A DNA stretch of 30,657 bases from an uncultured Limnohabitans sp. (GTDB lineage Bacteria; Pseudomonadota; Gammaproteobacteria; Burkholderiales; Burkholderiaceae_C), in assembly GCA_937928195.1 (NCBI GenBank), contig CALEYZ010000089.1:1-30657 (forward strand), written 5' to 3'. Below the pieces are notes generated by a model, which was not told where the DNA came from, did no database searches, and was given only the letters and a program-made list of their open reading frames with translations. The position numbers and the translations under genes were made by a program. Every line of letters starts with the position of its first letter. Position 1 is the first letter of the stretch. This document shows, in pieces, positions 8,992 through 16,167 of this stretch.

Positions 8992-10306
8992 TCAGACCTC
9001 GTAAGCATGGATTCTCACCGGTGACGGGTGGCATTTTGCCCTTGCCTTTGCCTGTATCGGCATCCTTGGAGGCGCCTGACTCCGCAGGTTTGCCACCAGC
9101 TGGGTTTGCTTGCGCAGCACCAGGTGCTGAATTAGCAGCACCAGCCTGCCCTTTTGAAGGATCCACAATTCGAACCACTGTGCCGTCTTTTTGCAAACGT
9201 TGTTGTCCTGCCACCACCACGGAGTCATCCAAGGTCAGGCCCTCAAGGATCTCGACCTTGCCAGGCTGGCGCAGTCCAATTTTGACCGTAACGCGCTCAG
9301 AGATAAGCTCATCCTTGTTGGCGCCTGGCACCACACGGACCACCGTAGAGCGCCCTCCTTGGGGCACGATGGCCTCTTCAGGGATGACCATAGCTTCTGC
9401 ACGTTCACCAAAGACTGCGTTTACACGCGCAAACATCCCGGGGCGAAGTTGCATTTGGCGATTGTCAATACAACCGCGAATACCAACAGACCGGCCATTG
9501 GCATCGATCAGAGGATCAATGGCTTGAATGATGGCTGTGAATTTACGACCAGGCAACGCATCAAAGCTCACTTGCGCTTTCTGACCTGGTTTGACCTTGG
9601 CTTGGAATCGTTCAGCCAAACGGAAGTCGAGCAACACAGCGTCGATGTCTTCAACGTTCACCATGTCTGCACCGTCTTTCAAGTAGTCTCCCACATTGAT
9701 TTGGCGCAAGCCGGCAACGCCATCGAACGGCGCGACAATTTTCAAGCGCTGCAATGTGGCTTGTGCCAAAGCCAACTTGGCTTGTGCAACTTGCAAGGCC
9801 GCTTCGCTCTCATCCAAAGAGCGTTTGCTGATGAAGTTTTGAGATACCAGCTCTTGGTTTCGAGTGTGATTGGCCTGAGCAATTGACAGCTCCGCTTTGG
9901 CCTGCATCACCTGTGCAGAAGGCAATTGGTCATCGAATTGGACCAACAGCTGGCCTTTTTTCACCCGTTGACCATCTTTAAACAAAACCTGGCTGACACG
10001 GCCACCCACTTCAGGCCGAAGCACCACACCTTGATTAGACCGGAGACTGCCCACAGATTGAGTTTCATCGACCAACTTGGTCTTTTCAACTTTGGCGACC
10101 TCAACAGCCGTGGGCTTAGCGGGCCCCCCGTTATTAATGCCCGATGCACCAGGAGCAGCAGCTGCAGGCGTTCCGCCAGAATTAGGGCCTGTCGCAGCAA
10201 GCTCTGTGGTTGATGCGGCAGGTTTATTTTGCAGCCACCAAGCGGCACCTGAGGCTGCGGCCAGACCAACCAAAGCAAACGCGAGATATGGTTTTTTAAG
10301 AGACAT
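8978..10306 (-). CDS. RND efflux membrane fusion protein (periplasmic adaptor)
   Basis: This 442-residue protein links an RND pump to an outer-membrane channel. The N-terminus KKPYLAFALVGLAAASGAAWW is a single membrane anchor or uncleaved signal, followed by an Ala/Gly/Pro linker. The body shows the biotinyl-lipoyl-like halves (VLRPEVGGRVSQVLFKDGQ and LKIVAPFDGVAGLRQINVG) around a coiled-coil hairpin (AKAELSIAQANHTRNQELV), then the beta-barrel and membrane-proximal domains. The C-terminal tail beyond about residue 385 is low-complexity Ala/Gly/Lys-rich. GGAAA lies upstream of the ATG. The gene overlaps the pump start by 14 bp, so the two are co-translated. I see no adjacent regulator gene. 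Confidence 0.93.
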   Translation of the reverse strand: MSLKKPYLAFALVGLAAASGAAWWLQNKPAASTTELAATGPNSGGTPAAAAPGASGINNGGPAKPTAVEVAKVEKTKLVDETQSVGSLRSNQGVVLRPEVGGRVSQVLFKDGQRVKKGQLLVQFDDQLPSAQVMQAKAELSIAQANHTRNQELVSQNFISKRSLDESEAALQVAQAKLALAQATLQRLKIVAPFDGVAGLRQINVGDYLKDGADMVNVEDIDAVLLDFRLAERFQAKVKPGQKAQVSFDALPGRKFTAIIQAIDPLIDANGRSVGIRGCIDNRQMQLRPGMFARVNAVFGERAEAMVIPEEAIVPQGGRSTVVRVVPGANKDELISERVTVKIGLRQPGKVEILEGLTLDDSVVVAGQQRLQKDGTVVRIVDPSKGQAGAANSAPGAAQANPAGGKPAESGASKDADTGKGKGKMPPVTGENPCLRGLNATR

Positions 10307-10415
10307 TGATGTTTCCGAACGGGACCTAATACAGTTTTGAAATGTAACAGTAGTTAGTAGCGTCTCGCATCGGCAAAAACCTCAGGTACGTCTGCAGAAA
10401 ACTCATGCTTTACAG

Positions 10416-10451
10416 TGGCTTTACAAAAGCCATCGATGCCGAAAGGCGTCG
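10416..10451. other. Tandem hairpins between rnhA and the efflux operon
   Basis: Two stem-loops lie in the 155-bp gap. One has a perfect 7-bp stem (TGGCTTT 10416-10422 with AAAGCCA 10426-10432). The other is CGATGCC (10434-10440) with GGCGTCG (10445-10451) closing a GAAA loop, including one G-T pair. Neither is followed by a clear T-run, so they are not convincing intrinsic terminators. They may protect the 3' end of the rnhA mRNA or mark factor-dependent termination. The rest of the gap, where the efflux promoter must lie, shows no strong -35/-10 pair. Confidence 0.35.
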
Positions 10452-10461
10452 GGTGGGGTCT

Positions 10462-10914
10462 CTACCGCCTTAAGGCCTGCTCAACCCCAAGATTGGCCAA
10501 TGCATCTGCCCGCTCATTGCCTGGATCTCCTGCATGCCCCTTGACCCATCGCCAGTCAATTTGATGGCCTGAATTGGCCACCAAAGCGTCCAACTTTTGC
10601 CATAAATCTGCATTTTTGACTGGTTGCTTGGCTGCTGTACGCCAGCCTTTGGCTTTCCAGCCATGAATCCACTCCGTGATGCCCTTGCGCACATATTCAC
10701 TGTCCAAATACAAGGTGACCTTGCAGGGCCGCTTCAAGGCCAAAAAAGCCTCAATGACAGCGGTCAACTCCATTCGGTTGTTGGTCGTGTCCAATTCGCC
10801 ACCAAAAATCTCTCGAACATTCTCGCCAGAGCGCATCAAAGCCCCCCAACCGCCTGGCCCAGGATTGCCCTTGCAAGCGCCATCGGTATGTATTTCAACG
10901 TGATTCACATTCAT
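10462..10914 (-). CDS. rnhA: Ribonuclease HI
   Basis: A 150-residue RNase HI that degrades RNA in RNA-DNA hybrids (Okazaki primers, R-loops); the length matches E. coli RNase HI (155). The catalytic set is complete: Asp11 in HTDGAC, Glu49 in NNRMEL, Asp71 in LYLDSEY, His127 in KGHAG and Asp137 in NERADALA. The frame runs open upstream to 11181, but that part is methyltransferase sequence in the wrong frame, so I place the start at ATG 10914, after AAAGAAAGA as a weak ribosome site. It overlaps the upstream methyltransferase gene by 20 bp, implying coupling. In E. coli rnhA also neighbours yafS and gloB. Confidence 0.94.
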   Translation of the reverse strand: MNVNHVEIHTDGACKGNPGPGGWGALMRSGENVREIFGGELDTTNNRMELTAVIEAFLALKRPCKVTLYLDSEYVRKGITEWIHGWKAKGWRTAAKQPVKNADLWQKLDALVANSGHQIDWRWVKGHAGDPGNERADALANLGVEQALRR

Positions 10915-11725
10915 TCTTTCTTTGTAGGCTGTGCTCACCAGCAGCGCTGGCCTGTCTTTGTGCAATGCTGACTGCCGCCTTTGTTTGGGGACGGCGGTTT
11001 TTCCAACGTGCGCCCAATATGCGTGCACCATGAACTTTTTTAACAGCGACCACCACATAGGCGCCACCCAAAATAGGCCACCACTGAGCGCCCAATCGGT
11101 CCATCCAAGACCAACGATGTAGCCATTTGGCTTTGTCCATTGCTGGACGCCAACAACCAAATCGACTGACCTTGACTTCAAAACCCAGCAATCGCAACCA
11201 ATCTCGAAGGCGCCAGTAAGCGATCAATTCGTCACACGGGGGAGCGCTTAGGCCCGAATAGCCCCATTTTTGATACCACTGCGACCGCTTGTGTCGCCAG
11301 CCCCAAAGGCTGGTTGGATTCAGGCCAGTGATCACCAAATGGCCTTCTGGCACCAAGACCCGGTGTGCTTCACGCAAACTGGCGTGCGCATCCAAGCTCA
11401 ATTCAAGGCTGTGAGGCATGACCAACAAATCGAGGCTGTCAGCTTGAAAAGGCAAGGCCTCACTGTGCGCCGCAAAATCCAAGGATTTGTGCGCCAAGGC
11501 AGAATCGGGGTCGGAGGATGCAAGCCACTGGTGAGGCATGCGATTGGTGCGCAATCCGTCTAATTCGGGCATGCCCAATTGCACGGCATGATAGCCAAAG
11601 ATGTCGGCAACCAGCGCATCGACTTGGTCTTGCTCCCATTCCAGCAGATAGGCGCCTGCTGGCGAGCTTAACCAATGACGCCATGCGTGCGTCATCGAGC
11701 TGCTTTCTATAATAGGATGAGTCAT
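10895..11725 (-). CDS. YafS-like putative SAM-dependent methyltransferase
   Basis: A 276-residue protein with a class I methyltransferase-like core. LPFQADSLDLLVMPHSLEL resembles the motif II/III region of methyltransf_11 proteins, and LREAHRVLVPEGHLVITGLNP the following strand. The canonical SAM-binding loop (DxGxGxG) is absent; its place is taken by DIFGYHAVQLG, similar to what I recall of E. coli YafS (YGFHLLKIG). Methyl transfer is therefore a family-based guess. Position between rnhA and gloB supports orthology to YafS. The ATG at 11725 shares the CATG with the divergent gloB start and has AAGG upstream; an alternative ATG at 11695 would sit downstream of a -10-like TATTAT. The C-terminal ~50 residues are basic and variable. 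Confidence 0.8.
   Translation of the reverse strand: MTHPIIESSSMTHAWRHWLSSPAGAYLLEWEQDQVDALVADIFGYHAVQLGMPELDGLRTNRMPHQWLASSDPDSALAHKSLDFAAHSEALPFQADSLDLLVMPHSLELSLDAHASLREAHRVLVPEGHLVITGLNPTSLWGWRHKRSQWYQKWGYSGLSAPPCDELIAYWRLRDWLRLLGFEVKVSRFGCWRPAMDKAKWLHRWSWMDRLGAQWWPILGGAYVVVAVKKVHGARILGARWKNRRPQTKAAVSIAQRQASAAGEHSLQRKNECESR
11708..11714. promoter_or_regulatory. Possible bidirectional -10 element between gloB and the yafS-like gene
   Basis: TATAAT at 11708-11713 is a perfect -10 match upstream of gloB (ATG 11724). The same bases read as TATTAT on the minus strand (11714-11709) toward the alternative methyltransferase start at 11695. No good -35 is seen for the plus direction, so usage is uncertain. 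Confidence 0.4.
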
Positions 11726-12497
11726 GAACCTTATTCCGTTGCCCGCATTCTCTGATAACTACATTTGGTTGCTGCAACACCAAGGTCGCACCTTGGTGGT
11801 TGACCCAGGAGATTCTGAACCTGTGACACGTTGGCTGACCGAGAACAAGCATCAGTTGGATTGCATTTTAGTCACCCATCACCACGGCGACCACATCGGT
11901 GGCGTCGCTGACTTGCAAAAGCAATGGGGCGTCAAGGTCTACGGGCCTGCCTCCGAATCTTTGCCATTCGAGTACCAGCCGTTAAAGCAAGGCGATGTGT
12001 TCGGTTGGGCTGATTTGCTGTTCCAGACAATCGACGTGCCAGGTCACACCGCAGGTCACATTGCATTCTGGACACAACCCACGGCACAAGCACCCATTCT
12101 TTTTTGTGGTGACACTTTGTTTTCTGGAGGTTGCGGTCGAATTTTTGAAGGCACCCCCACTCAAATGCTGAAAGCCATGGACACCCTGGCCGCTCTGCCT
12201 GGTGCGACTCGCGTTTGCTGTGCGCACGAGTACACCTTGAGCAATTTAAAATTCGCGCTGACCGTAGAGCCAGACAATCTAGACCTGCAAGGCTATGTTC
12301 AGCATTGCATGCAGTTGCGGTCAAACGACTTACCAACGCTGCCAGCTCAACTGGCCCAAGAATTACAAATTAACCCATTTTTGCGAAGCCGACACAGTGC
12401 CGTGATTCAAGCGGTCAAGGCTTTTGCGCCTCACTCATCCAACCAAGATGTCGACATTTTCGCCAACTTGCGTTTATGGAAAAACGAATTCAAATGA
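11724..12497 (+). CDS. gloB: Hydroxyacylglutathione hydrolase (glyoxalase II)
   Basis: A 257-residue metallo-beta-lactamase-fold hydrolase that cleaves S-lactoylglutathione to D-lactate and glutathione, the second step of methylglyoxal detoxification. The metal-binding THHHGDH motif supplies His52, His54, Asp56 and His57. Further ligands lie in GHTAGH and FCGDTLFSGGCGR, and the glutathione-binding CAHEYTLSNLKFA and C-terminal NPFLR are characteristic of GloB rather than other lactamase-fold proteins. Length agrees with E. coli GloB (251). AGGA precedes the ATG. The stop overlaps the start of the lytic transglycosylase gene (ATGA at 12494-12497), the same gene neighbour as in enterobacteria. 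Confidence 0.95.
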   Translation: MNLIPLPAFSDNYIWLLQHQGRTLVVDPGDSEPVTRWLTENKHQLDCILVTHHHGDHIGGVADLQKQWGVKVYGPASESLPFEYQPLKQGDVFGWADLLFQTIDVPGHTAGHIAFWTQPTAQAPILFCGDTLFSGGCGRIFEGTPTQMLKAMDTLAALPGATRVCCAHEYTLSNLKFALTVEPDNLDLQGYVQHCMQLRSNDLPTLPAQLAQELQINPFLRSRHSAVIQAVKAFAPHSSNQDVDIFANLRLWKNEFK

Positions 12498-14014
12498 ACA
12501 TTTCTTTCCTTCGTGACCATGGCCATTGGCTTGCCTGCGCCTGTTTGGCACTTTCATTGATCGGCTGTGCGAACCTTGAAAAACCAGCTGAAAACAGCAG
12601 CGCGGCCACCGAAACAATGACAACGCCGGCCAAGGCTGCTGCCCCCACGAAGTCGACTTCCTTCAAACAAAAAATCGAAGTGGGAACAGAACCGCCTGCC
12701 GACATTTGGGTTCGCATTCGCCAAGGATTTGCCATGCCAGACCTTGAGAACGACCTCGTCAAGGACCGAGAAGAGTGGTATGCCGCCAGACCCGATTACA
12801 TGGTGCGCATGACCGAGCGCTCACGCAAGTACTTGTTTCACATTGTTGAAGAACTCGAACGCCGCAACATGCCCACTGAATTGGCCTTGCTCCCTTTCAT
12901 CGAATCCGCATTCAACCCGGAGGCGGTGTCATCTGCCAAAGCAGCTGGCATGTGGCAATTCATGCCAGCAACGGGCAAGTACTTCGACCTCAAACAAAAC
13001 ATGTTTCGCGATGAGCGCAGAGGTGTGATTGAGTCAACCCGCGCTGCACTCGACTATCTGCAAAAGTTGTATGGCATGTTTGGTGATTGGCATCTGGCCT
13101 TGGCTGCATACAACTGGGGTGAAGGCAGTGTGAGCAGGGCCTTGGCGAAAAATAAAGCGGCGGGTTTGGGTCTCACCTACTCCGACTTGAACATGCCCAA
13201 TGAAACGCGTTATTACGTGCCTAAGTTGCAAGCAGTTAAAAACATCATCTCGCAACCAGAGAACTTCAATGCACGTTTGCCACTGATTCAAAACCACCCT
13301 TATTTCCGATCGGTCAGCATCACGCGCGACATTGATGTGAAATTGGCCGCCAATTTTGCTGGCATCAGTTTGGATGATTTCAAGGCACTCAACCCGTCCA
13401 TGAATCGACCTGTCATTTTGGCAGCTGGTACGCCCGAAATTTTGCTACCTTGGGACAACGCAGATCGATTCAACCGTCGCCTCGAAGAACACGCCAACAA
13501 ACCTTTGGCCAGTTGGACAGCGTGGACTGTTCCACAGACCATGAAGGTTGCAGAAGCCAGCAAACTGGTCAACATGACTGAAGCAGAACTGCGCAGTGTC
13601 AATCCAATTCCCAACGGAATGCAAGTCAAGCAAGGTTCCACATTGCTTGTGACACGACAAGGCGCACTGGACAATGATGTCACCGAACACTTGGCAGACA
13701 ATGCTCAAATTTCGTTTGCACCGGAAGTGGTGCTGCGCCGAATCATGGTGACGGTTTTGAAAGGCGACACCTTGGCCACTTTGGCCAACCGCCACGATGT
13801 ATCGCCCGCCAGCATTGCTGCATGGAATAAATTGAAAATGCCGGTGGCGCTCAAACCCGGTCAATCTATTGCAATTTTGGTTCCGACCACAGCCAGCGCC
13901 AAAGGCAGCAAAGTTGTTGCCAAAAAATCCAGCATCAACACGGGTGTCAAGCAAGCAACTCACACGACCTCTGCGTCAAAGACCAAAGCAAAGCGCAAAC
14001 CTCAAACACCTTGA
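12494..14014 (+). CDS. mltD: Membrane-bound lytic murein transglycosylase D-like lipoprotein with LysM
   Basis: From ATG 12494 this is a 506-residue protein that cleaves peptidoglycan glycan strands to 1,6-anhydro products. The N-terminal signal ends in the lipobox LIGC, giving a lipidated Cys25 and probable outer-membrane anchoring. The SLT domain covers about 115-250, with catalytic Glu137 in LPFIESAFNP, the segment SAKAAGMWQFMPATG, and YNWGEGSV. A C-terminal LysM module is seen around VTVLKGDTLATLANRHDVS, with a weaker LysM-like repeat before it, and the tail is basic (KTKAKRKPQTP). The frame is open from 12476, but ATG 12494 forms an ATGA overlap with the gloB stop and gives a proper signal peptide, so it is preferred. 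Confidence 0.92.
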   Translation: MNISFLRDHGHWLACACLALSLIGCANLEKPAENSSAATETMTTPAKAAAPTKSTSFKQKIEVGTEPPADIWVRIRQGFAMPDLENDLVKDREEWYAARPDYMVRMTERSRKYLFHIVEELERRNMPTELALLPFIESAFNPEAVSSAKAAGMWQFMPATGKYFDLKQNMFRDERRGVIESTRAALDYLQKLYGMFGDWHLALAAYNWGEGSVSRALAKNKAAGLGLTYSDLNMPNETRYYVPKLQAVKNIISQPENFNARLPLIQNHPYFRSVSITRDIDVKLAANFAGISLDDFKALNPSMNRPVILAAGTPEILLPWDNADRFNRRLEEHANKPLASWTAWTVPQTMKVAEASKLVNMTEAELRSVNPIPNGMQVKQGSTLLVTRQGALDNDVTEHLADNAQISFAPEVVLRRIMVTVLKGDTLATLANRHDVSPASIAAWNKLKMPVALKPGQSIAILVPTTASAKGSKVVAKKSSINTGVKQATHTTSASKTKAKRKPQTP

Positions 14015-14042
14015 ATGGGGAGAGATGAATTCAGGTGTTGAG
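14001..14042. repeat. Inverted repeat spanning two convergent stop codons
   Basis: CTCAAACACCTTGAAT (14001-14016) is complementary to ATTCAGGTGTTGAG (14029-14042) apart from two single-base bulges, with a 12-nt loop. It includes the last codons and stops of both mltD (+) and the substrate-binding protein gene (-). There is no T-run on either side, so it is terminator-like in geometry but not a typical intrinsic terminator. Confidence 0.5.
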
Positions 14043-15068
14043 CTTGCGCTTGGCCAGCAGGGTGTATTGATTCGTGTAGCTGCGCGAGAGCAATGCTGTG
14101 CTGCCCGGCTCTAAGCTCAGTCGCATAGCGCGGGCGCGCCAAGCCGTTTGAACAGCGTCGCTGCCAAATATGCCATCCAAACTGTAGCTTTCACGCACCT
14201 TTTCCAAGGCGCCTAAATACAAGGCACGGTCTCCCATCCAATGATGCGAAGGCACAGTCTTTAAAATGTCTGTGGGGCCTGCCGTTTTAAGCCAATTCAA
14301 TGCACGCACAACCCCCATCGTCAACGCTTGGGTTACGTCGGTTCGTCGCTGGAGAAACTCAACACGGCCATACAGGCAAGCAGAGGCCAAGGGACCTCCC
14401 AACATCCGATGTGAACTGGTCAAAGTGCGTGTATCCGCCAGTATTCGCAAATCATTCTTTTGCTCTAAATAATGCAGGATAGGATCGACATGGCACAAAC
14501 CATCAACAGCCCCAGCACGCATGGCCTCCATCACAGCGGCAGTGCCGCCCCCTAACTCTACGAAGTGGGCAGCTTCCATCGGAAATCCTGTTTGCTTCAA
14601 CCAATGCTGTGCAAGCCAATGCGTGGCGGACCCCAGTGATGAAATACCCAACTTCAAGGTTTTGAGTTCGGTGATGTGCCGCATGCCAGCAGCTCGTCGA
14701 CTGGCCAGGCCAACACTGATTTGCGGCGCGCGCGATTGCAAGACAAAAGACCTGTAAGCCGAGCCAGATGCTTGCAAATCTAAAACGTGTTCAAAGGCGC
14801 CAGAGACCACTTCAGCCTGACCATTCAAGGCCGCTTGAACGGCTTGACTGCCAGATTCGCAATCGACCCAATCAATTTGCAAACCTTCTGCTTTGAAAAA
14901 CCCCAGCTGCTCCGCCAAGACCAAGGGCAAATGATACAAACTGCTGCGAGCTGCTAATGCAATGGTGACGCGCTGAGGTGCATTGGCGGCAAAAAGATCA
15001 ACAGACGAACTCAACAGCGTGGCCGCAGCCATCCCTGAAAAGTTTCGACGCCCAATTCTGTCAAGCAC
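14031..15068 (-). CDS. ABC-type substrate-binding protein, NMT1/SsuA-like, orphan
   Basis: A 345-residue periplasmic binding protein of the NMT1/THI5-like class. The N-terminus contains GRRNFSG followed by a hydrophobic stretch and an AANA cleavage-like site, a near-Tat or Sec signal. The family body is seen in LPLVLAEQLGFFKAEGLQIDWVD, the GSQAVQAALNGQAEVVSGAFEH segment and LGISSLGSATHWLAQ. Members bind nitrate, sulfonates, taurine, aromatic acids or pyrimidine precursors; the ligand cannot be told here. The start is GTG 15068 with a good AAGAGG ribosome site 7 nt upstream. No permease or ATPase gene is adjacent, so it must work with components encoded elsewhere or serve another role. Confidence 0.83.
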   Translation of the reverse strand: MLDRIGRRNFSGMAAATLLSSSVDLFAANAPQRVTIALAARSSLYHLPLVLAEQLGFFKAEGLQIDWVDCESGSQAVQAALNGQAEVVSGAFEHVLDLQASGSAYRSFVLQSRAPQISVGLASRRAAGMRHITELKTLKLGISSLGSATHWLAQHWLKQTGFPMEAAHFVELGGGTAAVMEAMRAGAVDGLCHVDPILHYLEQKNDLRILADTRTLTSSHRMLGGPLASACLYGRVEFLQRRTDVTQALTMGVVRALNWLKTAGPTDILKTVPSHHWMGDRALYLGALEKVRESYSLDGIFGSDAVQTAWRARAMRLSLEPGSTALLSRSYTNQYTLLAKRKLNT

Positions 15069-15195
15069 ACCAATACCTCTTGATTAGTTCCCACGAAAGA
15101 TGGGTTCAGCATACAAAGGTATCTGTGTTCGCGCATTGGGGCACATCCCAAGCGGGTAATTACGTAATGAGGAACGCTAGGTTATCAAGAAGGAA

Positions 15196-15792
15196 CTAGC
15201 GGCGATCCACCAGGGCATGCGCAATGGTGCCAAGGTCGACATATTCCAATTCACTGCCAGCTGGCACCCCTCTGGCCAATCGGGTCACACGCAAGCCACG
15301 CTTTTTGAGCATCTCCGCGATCACGTGCGCAGTGGCTTCCCCCTCACCCGTGAAATTGGTTGCCAAGATGACCTCTTGAACATGACCATCACTGCAACGC
15401 TCGGACAATTTGGCAAATCCCAAATCATTGGGACCGATGCCATCCAAGGGGCTCAGTTTGCCCATGAGCACGAAATACAAACCACGAAAGGTCGAGGTTC
15501 TTTCAATGGCGGCTTGATCAGCAGGTGTTTCAACCACGCACAACTGCGTTCGATCACGTTCAGGATCGGCACACATGGTGCAAATTTCAGATTCAGTCAG
15601 TGTGTGACATGTGACGCAGTGCCGAACATGGTCACAGGCATGTTCAAGCGCCTTGGCCAGTTGCAGCGCACTGGCTCTTTCGTGTTGCATCAAATGAAAT
15701 GCCATGCGAGAGGCTGACTTCGCGCCCACGCCAGGCAGCACGCGAAGCGCTTGAATCAGCGCATCGAGAGCGTGAGGCGTAGGTTTTTGCAT
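15196..15792 (-). CDS. recR: Recombination mediator protein RecR
   Basis: A 198-residue protein acting with RecF/RecO to load RecA on gapped DNA. An N-terminal helix-hairpin-helix (LIQALRVLPGVGAKSASRMAFHL region), a C4 zinc finger (Cys59, Cys62, Cys71, Cys74) and a Toprim domain beginning at LCVVETPAD are visible; length equals the usual ~200. The frame also offers TTG at 15801, but ATG 15792 gives the standard MQKP-type start and is preferred; neither has a strong ribosome site. It lies 33 bp downstream of ebfC in the conserved dnaX-ebfC-recR cluster. A 127-bp gap separates it from the substrate-binding protein gene; it holds a small perfect palindrome, ATTACGTAAT, at 15159-15168. Confidence 0.95.
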   Translation of the reverse strand: MQKPTPHALDALIQALRVLPGVGAKSASRMAFHLMQHERASALQLAKALEHACDHVRHCVTCHTLTESEICTMCADPERDRTQLCVVETPADQAAIERTSTFRGLYFVLMGKLSPLDGIGPNDLGFAKLSERCSDGHVQEVILATNFTGEGEATAHVIAEMLKKRGLRVTRLARGVPAGSELEYVDLGTIAHALVDRR

Positions 15793-15825
15793 GGCAATCA
15801 AGCTGCGAAAAAGTCTGAGTTGAAA

Positions 15826-16149
15826 TTAGAAAGGCAATTTCATACCAGCGGGCAAACCTGCGGTTAACTTGCCCATTTTTTGTTGCGAAACTTCTTCAGC
15901 TTGGCGAACGGCATCATTGAATGCAGCAGCCACCAAGTCTTCCAACATGTCTTTGTCATCGGCCAACAAACTGGGATCAATGGTGACGCGTTTGACTGCG
16001 TGTTTGCAGGTCATCAAAACCTTCACCATGCCACTGCCGGATGAACCTTCCACTTCAACGAATGCCAATTCATCTTGTGCTTTTTTGAGGTTGTCTTGCA
16101 TGGCTTGCGCCTGTTTCATCAAACCTGCGAGTTGACCTTTGTTAAACAT
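15826..16149 (-). CDS. ebfC: YbaB/EbfC family nucleoid-associated protein
   Basis: A 107-residue DNA-binding protein of the YbaB/EbfC family, which forms dimers and coats the nucleoid. It begins MFNKGQLAGLMKQAQAMQDNLKKAQDEL, typical of the N-terminal helix, then VEVEGSSGSGMVKVLMTCKHAVKRVTIDP and ends with the Met/Gly-rich tail AGLPAGMKLPF. The size matches the family (about 105-110). AAGGAAC precedes the ATG. It lies 18 bp after dnaX and 33 bp before recR on the same strand, the standard arrangement from Firmicutes to Proteobacteria, which points to a link with replication or repair though its exact job is unsettled. Confidence 0.95.
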   Translation of the reverse strand: MFNKGQLAGLMKQAQAMQDNLKKAQDELAFVEVEGSSGSGMVKVLMTCKHAVKRVTIDPSLLADDKDMLEDLVAAAFNDAVRQAEEVSQQKMGKLTAGLPAGMKLPF

Positions 16150-16167
16150 GTTGTTCCTTCAATGAAT

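Noticed and set aside
15159..15168. Palindrome ATTACGTAAT upstream of the orphan binding-protein gene
   Set aside because: Perfect but only 10 bp, with no regulator nearby and no clear promoter to relate it to; noted in the recR entry only.
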